Shown: positions 52,054 through 63,798, counted from the first letter of the stretch. The stretch is DNA of 64,000 nt from Sphingomonas sp. (GCF_019749955.1 NZ_JAIEPC010000020.1:1-64000); one strand, 5' to 3'. The notes: generated from the sequence alone by a model not told the origin. Numbers and translations: made by a program.

Positions 52054-52701
52054 CTAGGGTGAAGGCGGGTCGACATGCCCGCTGTGACTGTCGGGGGTTA
52101 GAAAACGGGTTTGCCAGGCGGGATCGGCCCAACCCGGATTAAGGGCGCGCAGCCGGGTCGCCGAAGTCTTATCGGGGCGAAAGCGCAGCAGCACGAGGGC
52201 CGGCAAACTCCACCTCGTCCAGTCTTGTGCCTGATATGCGGGGTGGACGAACCGCCGCAACCAACCCATCGCGGGGGCCGCGCGGGCAGCAGCATCATAG
52301 CCCGGACGCGCGATCACCGCAATCGGAACCTTGTGCGCAATCCGCCGCCAGCCGCGCCAGTGGTGGAACTGGGCGAGATTATCGGCCCCCATCAGCCAGA
52401 TGAACTGCTTTCGCGTGTACAGTTGCGTCAGCTTGTCGATCGTATCGACCGTGTAGCGCGTGCCGAGCCGACACTCGATATCGGTCACGCGAATGGGTGC
52501 ATGCCGCGCCATCCGCCGCGCCGACGCCATCCGCACATTGAGCGGTGCCATATCGGGCACGCCTTCCTTCAGTGGATTACCGGGCGACACCAGCCACCAC
52601 ACTTCGTCAAGATCGAGCGCGACAAACGCCGCCATGCTGATCGAGCGATGCCCCTTGTGCGCAGGGTTGAACGACCCGCCGAGAATGCCGATGCGGGTCA
52701 T
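52054..52701 (-). CDS. nadD: nicotinate-nucleotide adenylyltransferase
   Basis: 215 residues. NadD adenylates nicotinate mononucleotide in NAD synthesis. GILGGSFNPAHKGHRSIS carries the (H/T)xGH nucleotidyltransferase motif; WLVSPGNPLK, IRVTDIECRLGTRYTVDT and FIWLMGADNLAQFHHW are family signatures. The ATG at 52701 overlaps the stop of the upstream 122-residue protein gene (ATGA), so nadD is translated together with that pair. Confidence 0.95.
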   Translation of the reverse strand: MTRIGILGGSFNPAHKGHRSISMAAFVALDLDEVWWLVSPGNPLKEGVPDMAPLNVRMASARRMARHAPIRVTDIECRLGTRYTVDTIDKLTQLYTRKQFIWLMGADNLAQFHHWRGWRRIAHKVPIAVIARPGYDAAARAAPAMGWLRRFVHPAYQAQDWTRWSLPALVLLRFRPDKTSATRLRALNPGWADPAWQTRFLTPDSHSGHVDPPSP

Positions 52702-53066
52702 TCGGGAAAGCGGCGAACGACCGAGATTGTCCCGACAATTGCCTCGTTGAATGCTGCCAAATCCTCGGCTGGAATCCAATATTCCTGATGGGCGCGACCG
52801 CCTGCATCCTCCAAGCGATACTGGTCGATAAAACTTCGCTCGACTTCAAAGCGCGTAACAAAGCCCGATCCGCTGGCGGGGACATTCCAATCGCGCGCGA
52901 TTTTCACGGCATATTCTTCGGTCGTCACCGGGTAGAATACCGGCTGGTCCGGTAATCGCGGCGGAAACGCCGTCATACCAGACTCTTCGATGAGTGCGAG
53001 TTCTGCGGGGCCGACGGGACGCCAGAGCGTCAAAGTCGCGATCAAGCCTGTATCTGCCGCGCTCAC
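52698..53066 (-). CDS. unknown protein, antitoxin-linked (family often labelled crystallin J1)
   Basis: 122 residues: WRPVGPAELALIEESG, FPPRLPDQPVFYPVTTEEYA, FVTRFEVERSFIDQYRLE, and HQEYWIPAEDLAAFNEAIVG. I recall similar proteins carrying the label ADP-ribosylation/crystallin J1, but this is far shorter than an ADP-ribosylglycohydrolase and the label gives no function. The GTG start is 1 nt after the upstream antitoxin-like gene stop. Its stop overlaps the nadD start. It may be the effector half of a two-gene module, or a small binding protein; neither is shown. Confidence 0.6.
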   Translation of the reverse strand: MSAADTGLIATLTLWRPVGPAELALIEESGMTAFPPRLPDQPVFYPVTTEEYAVKIARDWNVPASGSGFVTRFEVERSFIDQYRLEDAGGRAHQEYWIPAEDLAAFNEAIVGTISVVRRFPE

Positions 53067-53067
53067 T

Positions 53068-53319
53068 TCAGGCTGAACATCGCGCCTGATGCTTCGCGAT
53101 TATTGCATCGAGTTCGGCCATGACGTCCTCATGCGAAACCGTGCGCCCGGCGTCGAGATCGTCAATCCCTTCCTGCACGAAAGCGAAAAAGGTCGCTTCG
53201 CGCTGGGCCGCTTTGGCGATGGCCCCGTCAATTAAGTGCGACGGGCCATGTCCACCAATAGACGCGACGCAATTCACAGTTTTGCGACCCAAACTAGCGG
53301 TGACGATGACGTTTTTCAT
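53068..53319 (-). CDS. antitoxin-like small protein
   Basis: 83 residues. The C-terminal half, FVQEGIDDLDAGRTVSHEDV then MAELDAIIAKHQARC, resembles the C-terminal part of ParD/RelB-type antitoxins (G-x-x-V-S/P-H-E-D/E-V, then a helix), usually the toxin-binding segment. The N-terminal half (VIVTASLGRKTVNCVASIGG) is not a clear ribbon-helix-helix. It precedes the 122-residue gene by 1 nt. Antitoxin function is inference from layout and C-terminal pattern. Confidence 0.55.
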   Translation of the reverse strand: MKNVIVTASLGRKTVNCVASIGGHGPSHLIDGAIAKAAQREATFFAFVQEGIDDLDAGRTVSHEDVMAELDAIIAKHQARCSA

Positions 53320-53349
53320 GTCGCAAACCTATACAGGCGGCGTATTCGG

Positions 53350-54612
53350 TCAACCCCGCACCTGCCCTGCCCCGCGCCCGATCCACTTGTACGTCGTCAG
53401 CCCCTCCAGCGCGACCGGGCCGCGCGCGTGCAGGCGACCGGTGGCGATACCGATCTCCGCGCCCAGGCCGAACTCGCCGCCATCGGCGTATTGCGTCGAG
53501 GCGTTCCACAGCACGATCGCGCTGTCGACTTCGCTCAGGAAGCGTTCGGCGACGGCCGCATCGTCGGCGACGATCGCGTCGGTGTGGTGCGATCCGTGCG
53601 CCGCGATGTGCGCCATTGCGCCATCTACGCCGTCGACCAGCGCGACCGAGGCGATCGCGTCGAGATACTCGGTGTCCCAATCCTCAGCCGACGCCGCGCC
53701 GATCGCCGGGACAAGCTCTAGTGCCGCCGCATCACCGCGTACTTCGCACCCGGTTGCTGCCAGCGCCTCGATCAGCGGCGCGGCATGCGGCCACGCGCGA
53801 TCGATCAGCAGCGTTTCCATCGACCCGCAAATCCCCGTGCGGCGCATCTTGGCGTTGACGGTGATCGCCTGCGCCATCGCCGGATCGGCAGAGGCATGGA
53901 CATAGACATGATTGATCCCGTCCAAATGCGCTAGCACGGGCACGCGCGCATCAGCCTGCACGCGCGCAACAAGGCTCTTGCCGCCGCGCGGGACGATCAT
54001 GTCGATTTCGCCCGCCGCCGTCAGCATCGCCCCGACCAGCGCGCGATCGGTCGCCGCGACGCGCTGGACTGCCCCCGACGGCAACCCCGCTTCGGCCAGT
54101 CCGCGCACGAAAGCCGCGTGAATCGCGGCATTGCTCGCCGCCGCTTCGGAACCGCCGCGCAGGATAACGGCGTTGCCGGACATGACGCAGAGCGCTGCGG
54201 CATCAGCCGTCACATTGGGGCGGCTTTCGTAAATGATGCCGATCACGCCGATCGGCACGCGCACGCGGCTCAATTCGATGCCACTGGGCGCGATCCGGGT
54301 GTCGATCATCGCGCCAACTGGATCATCGAGCGCCGCGACCGCCTCGACGCCCTCCGCCATTGCCGCCACCCGTGCGGGATCGAGCCGCAGCCGATCGAGC
54401 ATCGCGCCCGAGAGTCCCCGTGCCGCGCCGCCCGCCATATCCTGCGCATTCGCCGCGAGGATCGTCGCTTCCGCCGCGCGGATCGCCGCTGCCGCTGCGC
54501 GTAGCCCCGCCGCCTTGGTGGCGCTCGGCAAGCGCGCCAGCGCATTGCTGGCGCCGCGCGCCGCCGCCGCCATCGCGCTGATTTGCGCTTCCGGAGTCAT
54601 CATCTCGGTCAT
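53350..54612 (-). CDS. proA: glutamate-5-semialdehyde dehydrogenase (gamma-glutamyl phosphate reductase)
   Basis: 420 residues. ProA reduces glutamyl-5-phosphate with NADPH in proline synthesis. Motifs: [45 protein letters not shown], and the catalytic Cys in [15 protein letters not shown]. Several ATGs lie close together at the N terminus (54612, 54603, 54600); the first is used. The next gene downstream is the antitoxin-like gene, and the proA-nadD neighbourhood is conserved in the group. Confidence 0.95.
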   Translation of the reverse strand: MTEMMTPEAQISAMAAAARGASNALARLPSATKAAGLRAAAAAIRAAEATILAANAQDMAGGAARGLSGAMLDRLRLDPARVAAMAEGVEAVAALDDPVGAMIDTRIAPSGIELSRVRVPIGVIGIIYESRPNVTADAAALCVMSGNAVILRGGSEAAASNAAIHAAFVRGLAEAGLPSGAVQRVAATDRALVGAMLTAAGEIDMIVPRGGKSLVARVQADARVPVLAHLDGINHVYVHASADPAMAQAITVNAKMRRTGICGSMETLLIDRAWPHAAPLIEALAATGCEVRGDAAALELVPAIGAASAEDWDTEYLDAIASVALVDGVDGAMAHIAAHGSHHTDAIVADDAAVAERFLSEVDSAIVLWNASTQYADGGEFGLGAEIGIATGRLHARGPVALEGLTTYKWIGRGAGQVRG

Positions 54613-54703
54613 CACGGCCACGCTATCACGGCGCAAGCCATCCGCCAACGCACCTGCACAATAAGCAGTCGCGCTCGGCGTGGTGTGTTGTTACGCTAGG
54701 GCG

Positions 54704-55837
54704 ATGCAAGGGGGATTCGAAGCAGCAGGCGATCTCGCCACCGGCGGCCTCATCGGGCGCGCGCTTGAGCCCGAGGCTGGCGAAGCATCGGCGCATGGCG
54801 CGCACGCGCACGGCAATTGCCTCAACTGCGGCACCCCGCTGACCGGCGACTATTGCCACGCGTGCGGCCAGGCGGCGCATGTCCACAAGACTCTCTGGTC
54901 GATCGTCCACGACGTGCTGCACGGCGTGTTCCATTTCGAAGGCAAGATTTACCGCACGATTCCGATGCTGTTCTACAAGCCGGGATCGCTCACCCGCCGC
55001 TATATCGCGGGCGAGCGCGTGCGCTTCGTCTCGCCACTCGCGCTGTTCCTGTTCTCGGTCTTCCTGATGGTCGCGACCTTCGAGACGATCGGCGGGCCAT
55101 TTGGCACGCCGGGCAAAGACGACAGCTTTATCAATCTGAATACGACCGAACTGAAGGCAGCAATCGACAAGAATCAGGCGCTCGACGCCAAGCTGTCACC
55201 GCAGCTCGCCGCTCTCGAAGCCGAACGATCGGCGATCAAGGCCAAGGGTGGCAGCACTGGCACGATCGACGACAGGGTCAAAAAACTTCGGGATGAACTC
55301 GATTCGGTTCGCGAGGACCTTAAAGGTGCACGCGCGGCCAAGGATATGATCGATGGGAAGTCCAGCCCGAGCGATGAGTTCGGGAAGCAAAATTTCAACA
55401 TCCATACAGGCTCGGCGACACTCGACAACAAGATCAAAAAGGCCTCCAAATCGCCCGAACTGTTCCTTTATAAGGTGCAATCGAGCGCCTATAAATTCAG
55501 CTGGGCGCTGGTACCAATCTCCCTGCCTTTCATTTGGCTGCTATTCTTCTGGCACCGCAGCGTTGGCCCCTATGACCACGCGATCTTCGCCATCTACTCG
55601 CTGTCGGCGATGACGCTGGGTGCGGTGGGGTTGAGCGTGCTGCGCGCAATCGGCCTGCCCGCTGGCGTAATCGCCACCCTCTTCGTGTTCGGCCCGCCAC
55701 TCCACATGTACAAGCAATTGCGCGGCGCCTATGGCGTAGGCCGCTTCGGCGCCGCATGGCGAACGTTCGTGCTGCTCCTGTCGGCGGTGATCGCGGGGGC
55801 GCTGTTCTTCCTGATCGTCCTCAGCCTCGCGTCCTGA
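54704..55837 (+). CDS. DUF3667-domain membrane protein with zinc ribbon
   Basis: 377 residues. A zinc ribbon CLNCGTPLTGDYCHACGQ (residues about 39-56) is followed by HVHKTLWSIVHDVLHGVFHFEGK and TIPMLFYKPGSLTRRYIAGERV, the DUF3667 signature. Then come a helix (VSPLALFLFSVFLMVATF), a charged coiled-coil insert (about residues 140-240) and three or four C-terminal helices. Function unknown. The start is ATG at 54704; an upstream GTG-type start lacks support. Confidence 0.85.
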   Translation: MQGGFEAAGDLATGGLIGRALEPEAGEASAHGAHAHGNCLNCGTPLTGDYCHACGQAAHVHKTLWSIVHDVLHGVFHFEGKIYRTIPMLFYKPGSLTRRYIAGERVRFVSPLALFLFSVFLMVATFETIGGPFGTPGKDDSFINLNTTELKAAIDKNQALDAKLSPQLAALEAERSAIKAKGGSTGTIDDRVKKLRDELDSVREDLKGARAAKDMIDGKSSPSDEFGKQNFNIHTGSATLDNKIKKASKSPELFLYKVQSSAYKFSWALVPISLPFIWLLFFWHRSVGPYDHAIFAIYSLSAMTLGAVGLSVLRAIGLPAGVIATLFVFGPPLHMYKQLRGAYGVGRFGAAWRTFVLLLSAVIAGALFFLIVLSLAS

Positions 55838-55846
55838 CCCGCGCAA

Positions 55847-56221
55847 TCAGGCCTTGCAAGGGTAGCGCTTGGTCATGAACGCGGCGAACGCGTACTTGAC
55901 GTTCGCCTTTTGCCGCGCAGCCGGTAGCGACTTGAAATTGGCAATGATGTCGTCGCTGGTGATCTTCGCCGTGCCCTTGGGCGGCGGGCAGCTCGACGGC
56001 TTCTTGCCTGCGGCGACCTGCGCCGCGAGCCCCGCACGATAGGCATCGGACGCGCTCGCGATTTCCTGTTGCAACAGCCCAATGTCGGAAGACGCCAGCG
56101 CCAGCACGCCCTTGGCCTTCAGCGCATCGGCCTTGGCAAGAAATTCGGAAACGGTCATCGCCTGCGCCGCCACCGGTGCCAGCGCGGCCAGCATCGCCAG
56201 TCCGATCTTCATCTTCCGCAT
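55847..56221 (-). CDS. small secreted protein of unknown function
   Basis: 124 residues: signal peptide (MKIGLAMLAALAPVAAQA), then a hydrophilic helical domain with MTVSEFLAKADALKAKG, KKPSSCPPPKGTAKI and a conserved-looking FAAFMTKRYPCKA at the C terminus; the two cysteines may form a disulfide. GGGAG precedes the ATG at 56221. I do not recognise a named family. Confidence 0.75.
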   Translation of the reverse strand: MRKMKIGLAMLAALAPVAAQAMTVSEFLAKADALKAKGVLALASSDIGLLQQEIASASDAYRAGLAAQVAAGKKPSSCPPPKGTAKITSDDIIANFKSLPAARQKANVKYAFAAFMTKRYPCKA

Positions 56222-56317
56222 CGTTTCGTCTCCCGCTCGAATCAGTGACACGAGCGGTGCCATAACCTAGCTGAACGGCAGATGAGAAGACGGCGCTCGC
56301 ATGACGCGCACAAAAAA

Positions 56318-56346
56318 GGGCGCCGCGTCGGGAAGACGCGGCGCCC
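56318..56346 (-). terminator. strong intrinsic terminator of ftsH
   Basis: Perfect 12-bp stem (GGGCGCCGCGTC / GACGCGGCGCCC), loop GGGAA, followed on the minus strand by TTTTTT, 13 nt after the ftsH stop. Confidence 0.92.
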
Positions 56347-56359
56347 CTTGTGTGATCGT

Positions 56360-58300
<1,941 letters not shown>

Positions 58301-58396
58301 CTATCGGGCACCTTTCACAACCCTCAAGATAAGCACGCGGCGGTTAATGGCAATGGAACAAGTTACGGGATTAAGACCACCCGTGCATTGGCCGCG

Positions 58397-59452
58397 TCAT
58401 TGGCCGGGTGATCGGCGCGGCGGGGCTGCGGTGAAGCGCCAGACGGTGCCGTGTGGCGCGACCAGAATCCCGGCCTGGGTGGCGGATTTCTCAGCCGCCA
58501 GCGCGTCGAGCAGCGGCTCGATGTTGGTTGCATCGGTAAAGGCGGGGCGCGTGATGCCGTTCACCAGCCGTACCTCGCCAATCGCCGCGCGCGCCAGCCG
58601 TCGCTTGAGCTCACGCGGCACGTCCGCAACGTCGAGCCAAATCTGAAAGTCAGGATCGTCAACGCCGACCGGCACGACCTTGCGCGTCGACCAGAGCCAG
58701 CGCTCCACCGCGCGCAGCGCCGCCTCGGCTTCGGCGACATGCTCGGCCGATCGGGCAATCTGTGCAGGATCGAGCAGCGGCGTGACCGCGAGCATCCCGC
58801 GAAACTGCGTGCGATCGAACCGGCCATCGGCGTTGCTGGGATCGTTGACGAACGGAATCCCGCCCTCGACCACGACCGATGCCAACTCGTGCCGCCGCCA
58901 GCCGAGTAGCGGGCGGATCAAGTCCAGCGACCAGACATCCATCGTCAACGGCAGCTCGCTGACGACCCTCGACACCTCAACCACTTGGCGCGTCCGAATG
59001 CCGGCTAGCCCCGCCACACCCGACCCGCGCGCCGCCCGCATCAAAAATGTCTCAGCCTGATCATCGGCATGATGCGCGGTCGCGAGCAAATGCGCACCCA
59101 CATCAATCGCCCAATGCTCAAGCAGCCGATAGCGCTGATGCCGCGCCCAATCGTGAAGATTGTCGCGCGGGTCGCGGGGTTGATCGACCGCCAAGGTCGT
59201 GTGCGGCACCCCCTGCCCTGCACACCACGCCGCGACCATCGCCGCTTCATCGGCGCTTGCTGCGCGCAGGCGGTGGTCGACCGTTGCCGCCGCGACTTGC
59301 CCCGGAAACGCCGTGACCGCGAGCGCGAGCATCGCCATGCTGTCAGGCCCGCCCGACACCGCAAGCGCCAGCCTTCGCTCGCCGAGCGGCCCGGCCAGCG
59401 CTTCGACATCCCGGCGGAAGCGCGCCACCGGCGCTCCCGTCGGCAGGGTCAT
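58397..59452 (-). CDS. tilS: tRNA(Ile)-lysidine synthetase
   Basis: 351 residues. TilS converts C34 of the tRNA reading AUA to lysidine with ATP. The PP-loop SGGPDSMAMLAL is near residue 35, followed by ATVDHRLRAASADEA, NLHDWARHQRYRLLEH and ATAHHADDQAETFLMR. The ATG at 59452 lies 1 nt after the cpoB stop, so an upstream in-frame start inside cpoB is not used. The cpoB-tilS-ftsH order is common in sphingomonads as far as I know. Confidence 0.95.
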   Translation of the reverse strand: MTLPTGAPVARFRRDVEALAGPLGERRLALAVSGGPDSMAMLALAVTAFPGQVAAATVDHRLRAASADEAAMVAAWCAGQGVPHTTLAVDQPRDPRDNLHDWARHQRYRLLEHWAIDVGAHLLATAHHADDQAETFLMRAARGSGVAGLAGIRTRQVVEVSRVVSELPLTMDVWSLDLIRPLLGWRRHELASVVVEGGIPFVNDPSNADGRFDRTQFRGMLAVTPLLDPAQIARSAEHVAEAEAALRAVERWLWSTRKVVPVGVDDPDFQIWLDVADVPRELKRRLARAAIGEVRLVNGITRPAFTDATNIEPLLDALAAEKSATQAGILVAPHGTVWRFTAAPPRRSPGQ

Positions 59453-59453
59453 G

Positions 59454-60395
59454 TTACTTGCACTTCTCGGCCGTGCGATTGCGCGCGACATCGGCCTTCA
59501 TCGTCGCGCTGATCTTCGCGCCATAAACGTCGAGCAATTCGTCATAGACTTTGCAGACATCCGCCGAAGGCTTGCCAAGCTGCTTCAGCGCTGAGGCAAG
59601 ATAAAACAAGCTGTCGGGTGCACGCTCACCGTCGTGGAAGTTCTTGTAATTGTCGTAGAAAGCGTGGCTCGCGAGACTCGGCTTGCCTTCGTCGAGATAG
59701 GTCCGCCCGAGCAAATTCTGCGCCCAGCTCGCGCGGCGGTGCGTCGGATATTTGGCGACGACCTGCTTCAGCGGGGTCTCGGCTTCGGGGTAGAGCTTGG
59801 CCTGCCACAGCCGATAGCCGTAGACGTAGAGATCGTCGGCCGGATCGGCGGTCGCAGGCTTTTCGATTGCCGCAATCCGCGATGCGCGCGCCGGGTCGAG
59901 CGCCGGGGGTGCCGGCTTGGCAGGCGCCGTCGCGGGTTTCGCGACGGGCGTTGTCGGCCGCGAAGGCTCGTTGACGACTGCGGCACCGGTCGGCGCGCTG
60001 GTCGATGCCGCGCCATCCTCAAGCGCCTTCAGCCGCGCGTCAGTGGTCCGCTTGTACGCAGTGAACGCGTCTTCGAGCAGTTGCAGCTTGTGCTGGATCT
60101 GTTCGATCTGCCCCGTATGCGACGTCTGTTGCGATTCGAGCGCGCTCACCCGCGCGGCGAGATCGCTCACCGCGCTCGATGCCGGGACGCCGGGCGATTG
60201 CACCGGCTGGTCGGCGGGGGTGATGTCGGGCGGAAAATATTGCCCATTGCCGCCAGGAAAAACCTTGCGCTGCACGGCCCGCATTTCGCGCTCAAGCCGG
60301 TCGACGCGGCCTTCGACGCCGGATTGCGCCTGCGCGCCGCTCGCCGTGCAGATCGTCGCCGCCAGCAGGATCAGTGTCAGAATAGTCTTGCGCAT
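59454..60395 (-). CDS. cpoB: cell division coordinator CpoB (YbgF)
   Basis: 313 residues: signal peptide (TILTLILLAATICTASGAQA), a coiled coil (EGRVDRLEREMRAVQRKVF and again near residues 90-130), an Ala/Pro/Thr linker, and C-terminal TPR-like helices (LWQAKLYPEAETPLKQVV, HRRASWAQNLLGRTYLDEG). CpoB links Tol-Pal function to peptidoglycan synthesis at division. The ATG at 60395 has GGGGA five bases upstream; ATGs at 60398 and 60407 are alternatives. Tol-pal genes are not in the window. Confidence 0.88.
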   Translation of the reverse strand: MRKTILTLILLAATICTASGAQAQSGVEGRVDRLEREMRAVQRKVFPGGNGQYFPPDITPADQPVQSPGVPASSAVSDLAARVSALESQQTSHTGQIEQIQHKLQLLEDAFTAYKRTTDARLKALEDGAASTSAPTGAAVVNEPSRPTTPVAKPATAPAKPAPPALDPARASRIAAIEKPATADPADDLYVYGYRLWQAKLYPEAETPLKQVVAKYPTHRRASWAQNLLGRTYLDEGKPSLASHAFYDNYKNFHDGERAPDSLFYLASALKQLGKPSADVCKVYDELLDVYGAKISATMKADVARNRTAEKCK

Positions 60396-60455
60396 CATCT
60401 TCCCCATCGGCTCGCTATCACCGGTATAGCGGACAGCATTGCCGCCTTGCCAGCC

Positions 60456-61445
60456 CTATGGCGTGGGCGTCGGCGTGGCGCCCGGCAAGGCAGCGGCGGC
60501 GGCGGCATTGGCACGCCGCGTCTCATCGGCCGCGTTGTCCGAACCAGTCGCTGACCGCCGGGTCGTGGAGCGCCGATCGCTGGTGCGCGAGACGCGCCGT
60601 TCGGGCACCGCGCGCGTCGACGAGCCCGCTGGCGCCGGTGTTGCTTCGAGCGCAGGCGTCGTGCCGCGCGCGAGCAGGGCGGCGGCGCTCACCTCGACAT
60701 CCTTGATCGCGCGCTCACCCGTGCCGAGCGGGGCGACCGCCGAACCGTTGACCGTCACCGACAGCTTGTCAGGGCGACCGACGTTGATCATCGGCTTCAC
60801 CGCATCGGCGGGAATTTCATAGCGGTCGCCGGGCTTCATCTCGGCTTCATAAAGCGTCTTGTCAGGCGTGTAGATGCGCAGCCAGACCACGTCATTGGCG
60901 CTCAGCACGACCTGGCCATTGGCGGGTGCCGCAGGCGCGGCGGCGACGGGCGTTGGCGCGGCGGCCGTCGGTTCGGGATCGGCGGCGATGGGGGTCAGCG
61001 GACTGCTGCCGCCCTGAAACAGCGTGCTGCCATATACCAGGCCGAAAACCACGACAGCAAGCAGCGCCACCAGCGCCGCCCCGATCGCCAGCCCGCGCGG
61101 CGGCAAGCGCTTCGGGTCGGGCGCTTCATAGGGCTGATATTGAGTCATGGGCGCGGTCGCCGTGCGCTGGCCACGCACTTCGCGACCAATCAATGCTTCG
61201 TCGAGCCCGACGACGCGGGCATAAGCCTTGGCAAAGCCAACCGCATAGGTCGGCGACGGCAGCGCCGAGAAATCGGAATTCTCAATGCCTTCGAGATGGC
61301 GGATCGGCACACGGGTCCGCTCGGCAATCTCCGCGAGCGACATGCCCTGCGCTTTGCGCGCATCGCGCAACCGCTCACCGGCCGTCTTTGGAAAGAGCGT
61401 TGCCTCCTCGGCTGGGTCGCCGCCGGACGCATTATGGTCAGTCAT
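60456..61445 (-). CDS. RodZ-like helix-turn-helix membrane protein
   Basis: 329 residues. An N-terminal HTH (GERLRDARKAQGMSLAEIAE, RTRVPIRHLEGIENSDFSAL), YAVGFAKAYARVVGLD, a transmembrane helix (GLAIGAALVALLAVVVFGLV), an Ala/Pro linker, a DUF4115-type beta domain (DVVWLRIYTPDKTLYEAEMK) and a disordered Arg/Ala/Pro tail. This is the RodZ layout; RodZ tethers MreB in rod-shape control. The gene lies upstream of cpoB. The start at 61445 is ATG. Confidence 0.85.
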   Translation of the reverse strand: MTDHNASGGDPAEEATLFPKTAGERLRDARKAQGMSLAEIAERTRVPIRHLEGIENSDFSALPSPTYAVGFAKAYARVVGLDEALIGREVRGQRTATAPMTQYQPYEAPDPKRLPPRGLAIGAALVALLAVVVFGLVYGSTLFQGGSSPLTPIAADPEPTAAAPTPVAAAPAAPANGQVVLSANDVVWLRIYTPDKTLYEAEMKPGDRYEIPADAVKPMINVGRPDKLSVTVNGSAVAPLGTGERAIKDVEVSAAALLARGTTPALEATPAPAGSSTRAVPERRVSRTSDRRSTTRRSATGSDNAADETRRANAAAAAALPGATPTPTP

Positions 61446-61527
61446 TCGTGGTTCCCCGTGCCGCCGCGCGGCTTGTCCCAAAGCATTTCCGCGCTGTCAA
61501 CGCGCCCAGCGCCGATTTGACAAGCGA

Positions 61528-63798
61528 TCAATTCAACTCGACCTGATGGTCGGCGGCCCATGCCGCGAGCGTCGCGCGCAAGTCGCGCGGCGGCGTCGCC
61601 AGCATCGCGGGGACGTCGTGCGTCAGCTTGGCATGATCGAGCGAGCGGATCATTGCCTTGATTGGCCCGACCGCCGCAGGCGTAATCGACAGCCGATCGA
61701 TACCGATGCCAATCAGCGCCATCGCTTCCAGCGCCCTTCCGCCCATTTCGCCGCACACCGCCAGATCGACGCCATGCGCGCGCGCCGGACCGACGATGCG
61801 CGACAGGAAACGCAGGATCGACGGGCTCAGCCAGTCGTAACGCTCGGCCAGCTTGGGATTGGCGCGGTCGGCAGCGAACAGGAATTGCGTCAGGTCATTG
61901 GTGCCGACCGACAGGAAATCGAGCCGGGGCAGCAACACATCGAGCATTTCGGCGAGCGCGGGCACTTCGAGCATCGCGCCATAGCGGATATCGGACGGCA
62001 GCTTGCGTCCGCGCTGCGCGAGCCACGCGTGCTGCGCTTCGAACAACGCGCGCGCTTCCTCATATTCCCACGGTTCAGAGACCATCGGGAACATCACATT
62101 GAGCGTGCGCCCCGCCGCCGCCTCGATCAGCGCGCGCGCCTGTGCCTTCATCAGCCCGCCGCGTTCGAGCGCGAGCCGCAGCGCCCGCCAGCCCATCGCC
62201 GGATTTTCCTCCGAGCCGCTGTCATCGCGCAGATAGGGCAGCACCTTGTCGCCGCCGATGTCGACCGTGCGGAAGATCACCGGCCGCTGGCCTGCTGCAT
62301 CGAGCACATCGCGGTAGAGCCGCTGCTGGCGTTCGCGCTGCGGAAGCGTCGCTGACACAAGGAACTGGAATTCGGTGCGAAACAGCCCGATCCCGTCGGC
62401 CCCCGTCAGGTCGAGTGCGGCGACATCGTCGCGCAGACCGGCATTGACCATCAGCGTGATCCGCTTGCCGTCGAGCGTCGTCGGCGGCAGCTCGCGTAAT
62501 GCCGCGAACGACGCGCGCCGCTTCTGGCTCAGCGACAGCTTGGCCTCGAAGCTTTCCTCGATCGCGGGCGTGGGCCGCGCGAACACGGTGCCTGCGGTCA
62601 CATCGAGCAACAGCAGATCGCCTTCGCTCACCAGCCGCCGGACGTCGCGCACGCGCCCCAACACGGGCACGCCCATCGCCCGCGCGACGATCGTCACGTG
62701 CGCGGTGAGCGATCCTTCCTCAAGGATTACGCCCTTCAGCCGCCGCCGGTCATATTCGAGCAGCTCGGCCGGGCCCAGATTGCGCGCGATCAGGATCGAA
62801 TCCTGCCGCAACCCCATTTGCGCGGCCGTCCCCATCTGGCCCGACACGATCCGCAGCAGCCGGTTCGCCAAATCCTCCAGATCGTGCATCCGCTCGGCGA
62901 GCAGCGGATCATCGATCTGGCGCATCCGGGTGCGCGTGCGTTGCTGGACGCGCTCGATCGCCGCTTCGGCGGTCAGCCCGCTGTCGATCGCCTCGTTGAT
63001 CCGGCGGCTCCAGCCTTCGTCATAGGCGAACATCTTGTAGGTCTGGAGCACTTCCTCATGTTCGCCGCCCATGCCGAATTCGGCCTGCGCCGACATGCGC
63101 TCGATCTGCTCGCGCATCCGGTCGAACGCGGCATAGACGCGGTGGCGCTCGGCCTCGGTATCCTCGGCGACGGTATGCTCAATCGTGATACGCGGCTGGT
63201 GGAACACGGCGAGCCCGCGCGCCATGCCATCGACGAGCTTCAGCCCCTCGATCCGCATCGGCGCTTGCGGGGCGGGCCGCGACGCCGAGGTCGCGCCGTC
63301 GATCAGATCGGCATTGGCAATCAGCTCGGCCAGCACCATCGCGACGGTCTGAAGCGCTTCGATTTCGACATCGGCATAGCGGCGCGGCTCGACATGCTGG
63401 ACGCAGAGGACGCCGACCGCGCGCTCGCGGCGGATGATCGGCACACCGGCAAAGCTGTGAAACTTGTCTTCGCCGGTTTCGGGGCGATAGGCGAAATCGG
63501 GGTGGCTCGCGGCTTCGTCGAGGTTGAGCGGCTCACTCTCCTCGGCGATCGTGCCGACGAGGCCCTCGCCCATCGCGAGCCGGGTGACATGCACCGCCGC
63601 CTGATCAAGGCCTTGCGTCGCGAACAGCTCAAGCACGCCTTCGCGCAGCAGATAGATCGAACACACCTCGCTCGCGGTCGCATCGCCAATGATCTGCACG
63701 ACCTGGTTGAGCTTGGCCTGCGCGGTCGTGCGCGCGGCCATCACATCGTGCAGGCGCACCAGGATTTCGCGAGCGGAAGCAGCGGCAGACACAGGCAT
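61528..63798 (-). CDS. ptsP: nitrogen-PTS phosphoenolpyruvate phosphotransferase (EI-Ntr)
   Basis: 756 residues. An N-terminal GAF domain (about residues 5-160) precedes the enzyme I part: the phosphorylated His is in GSLTAHVTIVARAMGVP, and the PEP-binding barrel has GIGLFRTEFQFL, VIFRTVDIGGDKVLPYL, NPAMGWRALRLAL, MFPMVSEPWE and FLSVGTNDLTQFLFAADR. EI-Ntr starts the NPr/EIIA-Ntr relay that senses nitrogen and potassium status. GAF presence separates it from sugar enzyme I. Confidence 0.96.
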   Translation of the reverse strand: MPVSAAASAREILVRLHDVMAARTTAQAKLNQVVQIIGDATASEVCSIYLLREGVLELFATQGLDQAAVHVTRLAMGEGLVGTIAEESEPLNLDEAASHPDFAYRPETGEDKFHSFAGVPIIRRERAVGVLCVQHVEPRRYADVEIEALQTVAMVLAELIANADLIDGATSASRPAPQAPMRIEGLKLVDGMARGLAVFHQPRITIEHTVAEDTEAERHRVYAAFDRMREQIERMSAQAEFGMGGEHEEVLQTYKMFAYDEGWSRRINEAIDSGLTAEAAIERVQQRTRTRMRQIDDPLLAERMHDLEDLANRLLRIVSGQMGTAAQMGLRQDSILIARNLGPAELLEYDRRRLKGVILEEGSLTAHVTIVARAMGVPVLGRVRDVRRLVSEGDLLLLDVTAGTVFARPTPAIEESFEAKLSLSQKRRASFAALRELPPTTLDGKRITLMVNAGLRDDVAALDLTGADGIGLFRTEFQFLVSATLPQRERQQRLYRDVLDAAGQRPVIFRTVDIGGDKVLPYLRDDSGSEENPAMGWRALRLALERGGLMKAQARALIEAAAGRTLNVMFPMVSEPWEYEEARALFEAQHAWLAQRGRKLPSDIRYGAMLEVPALAEMLDVLLPRLDFLSVGTNDLTQFLFAADRANPKLAERYDWLSPSILRFLSRIVGPARAHGVDLAVCGEMGGRALEAMALIGIGIDRLSITPAAVGPIKAMIRSLDHAKLTHDVPAMLATPPRDLRATLAAWAADHQVELN

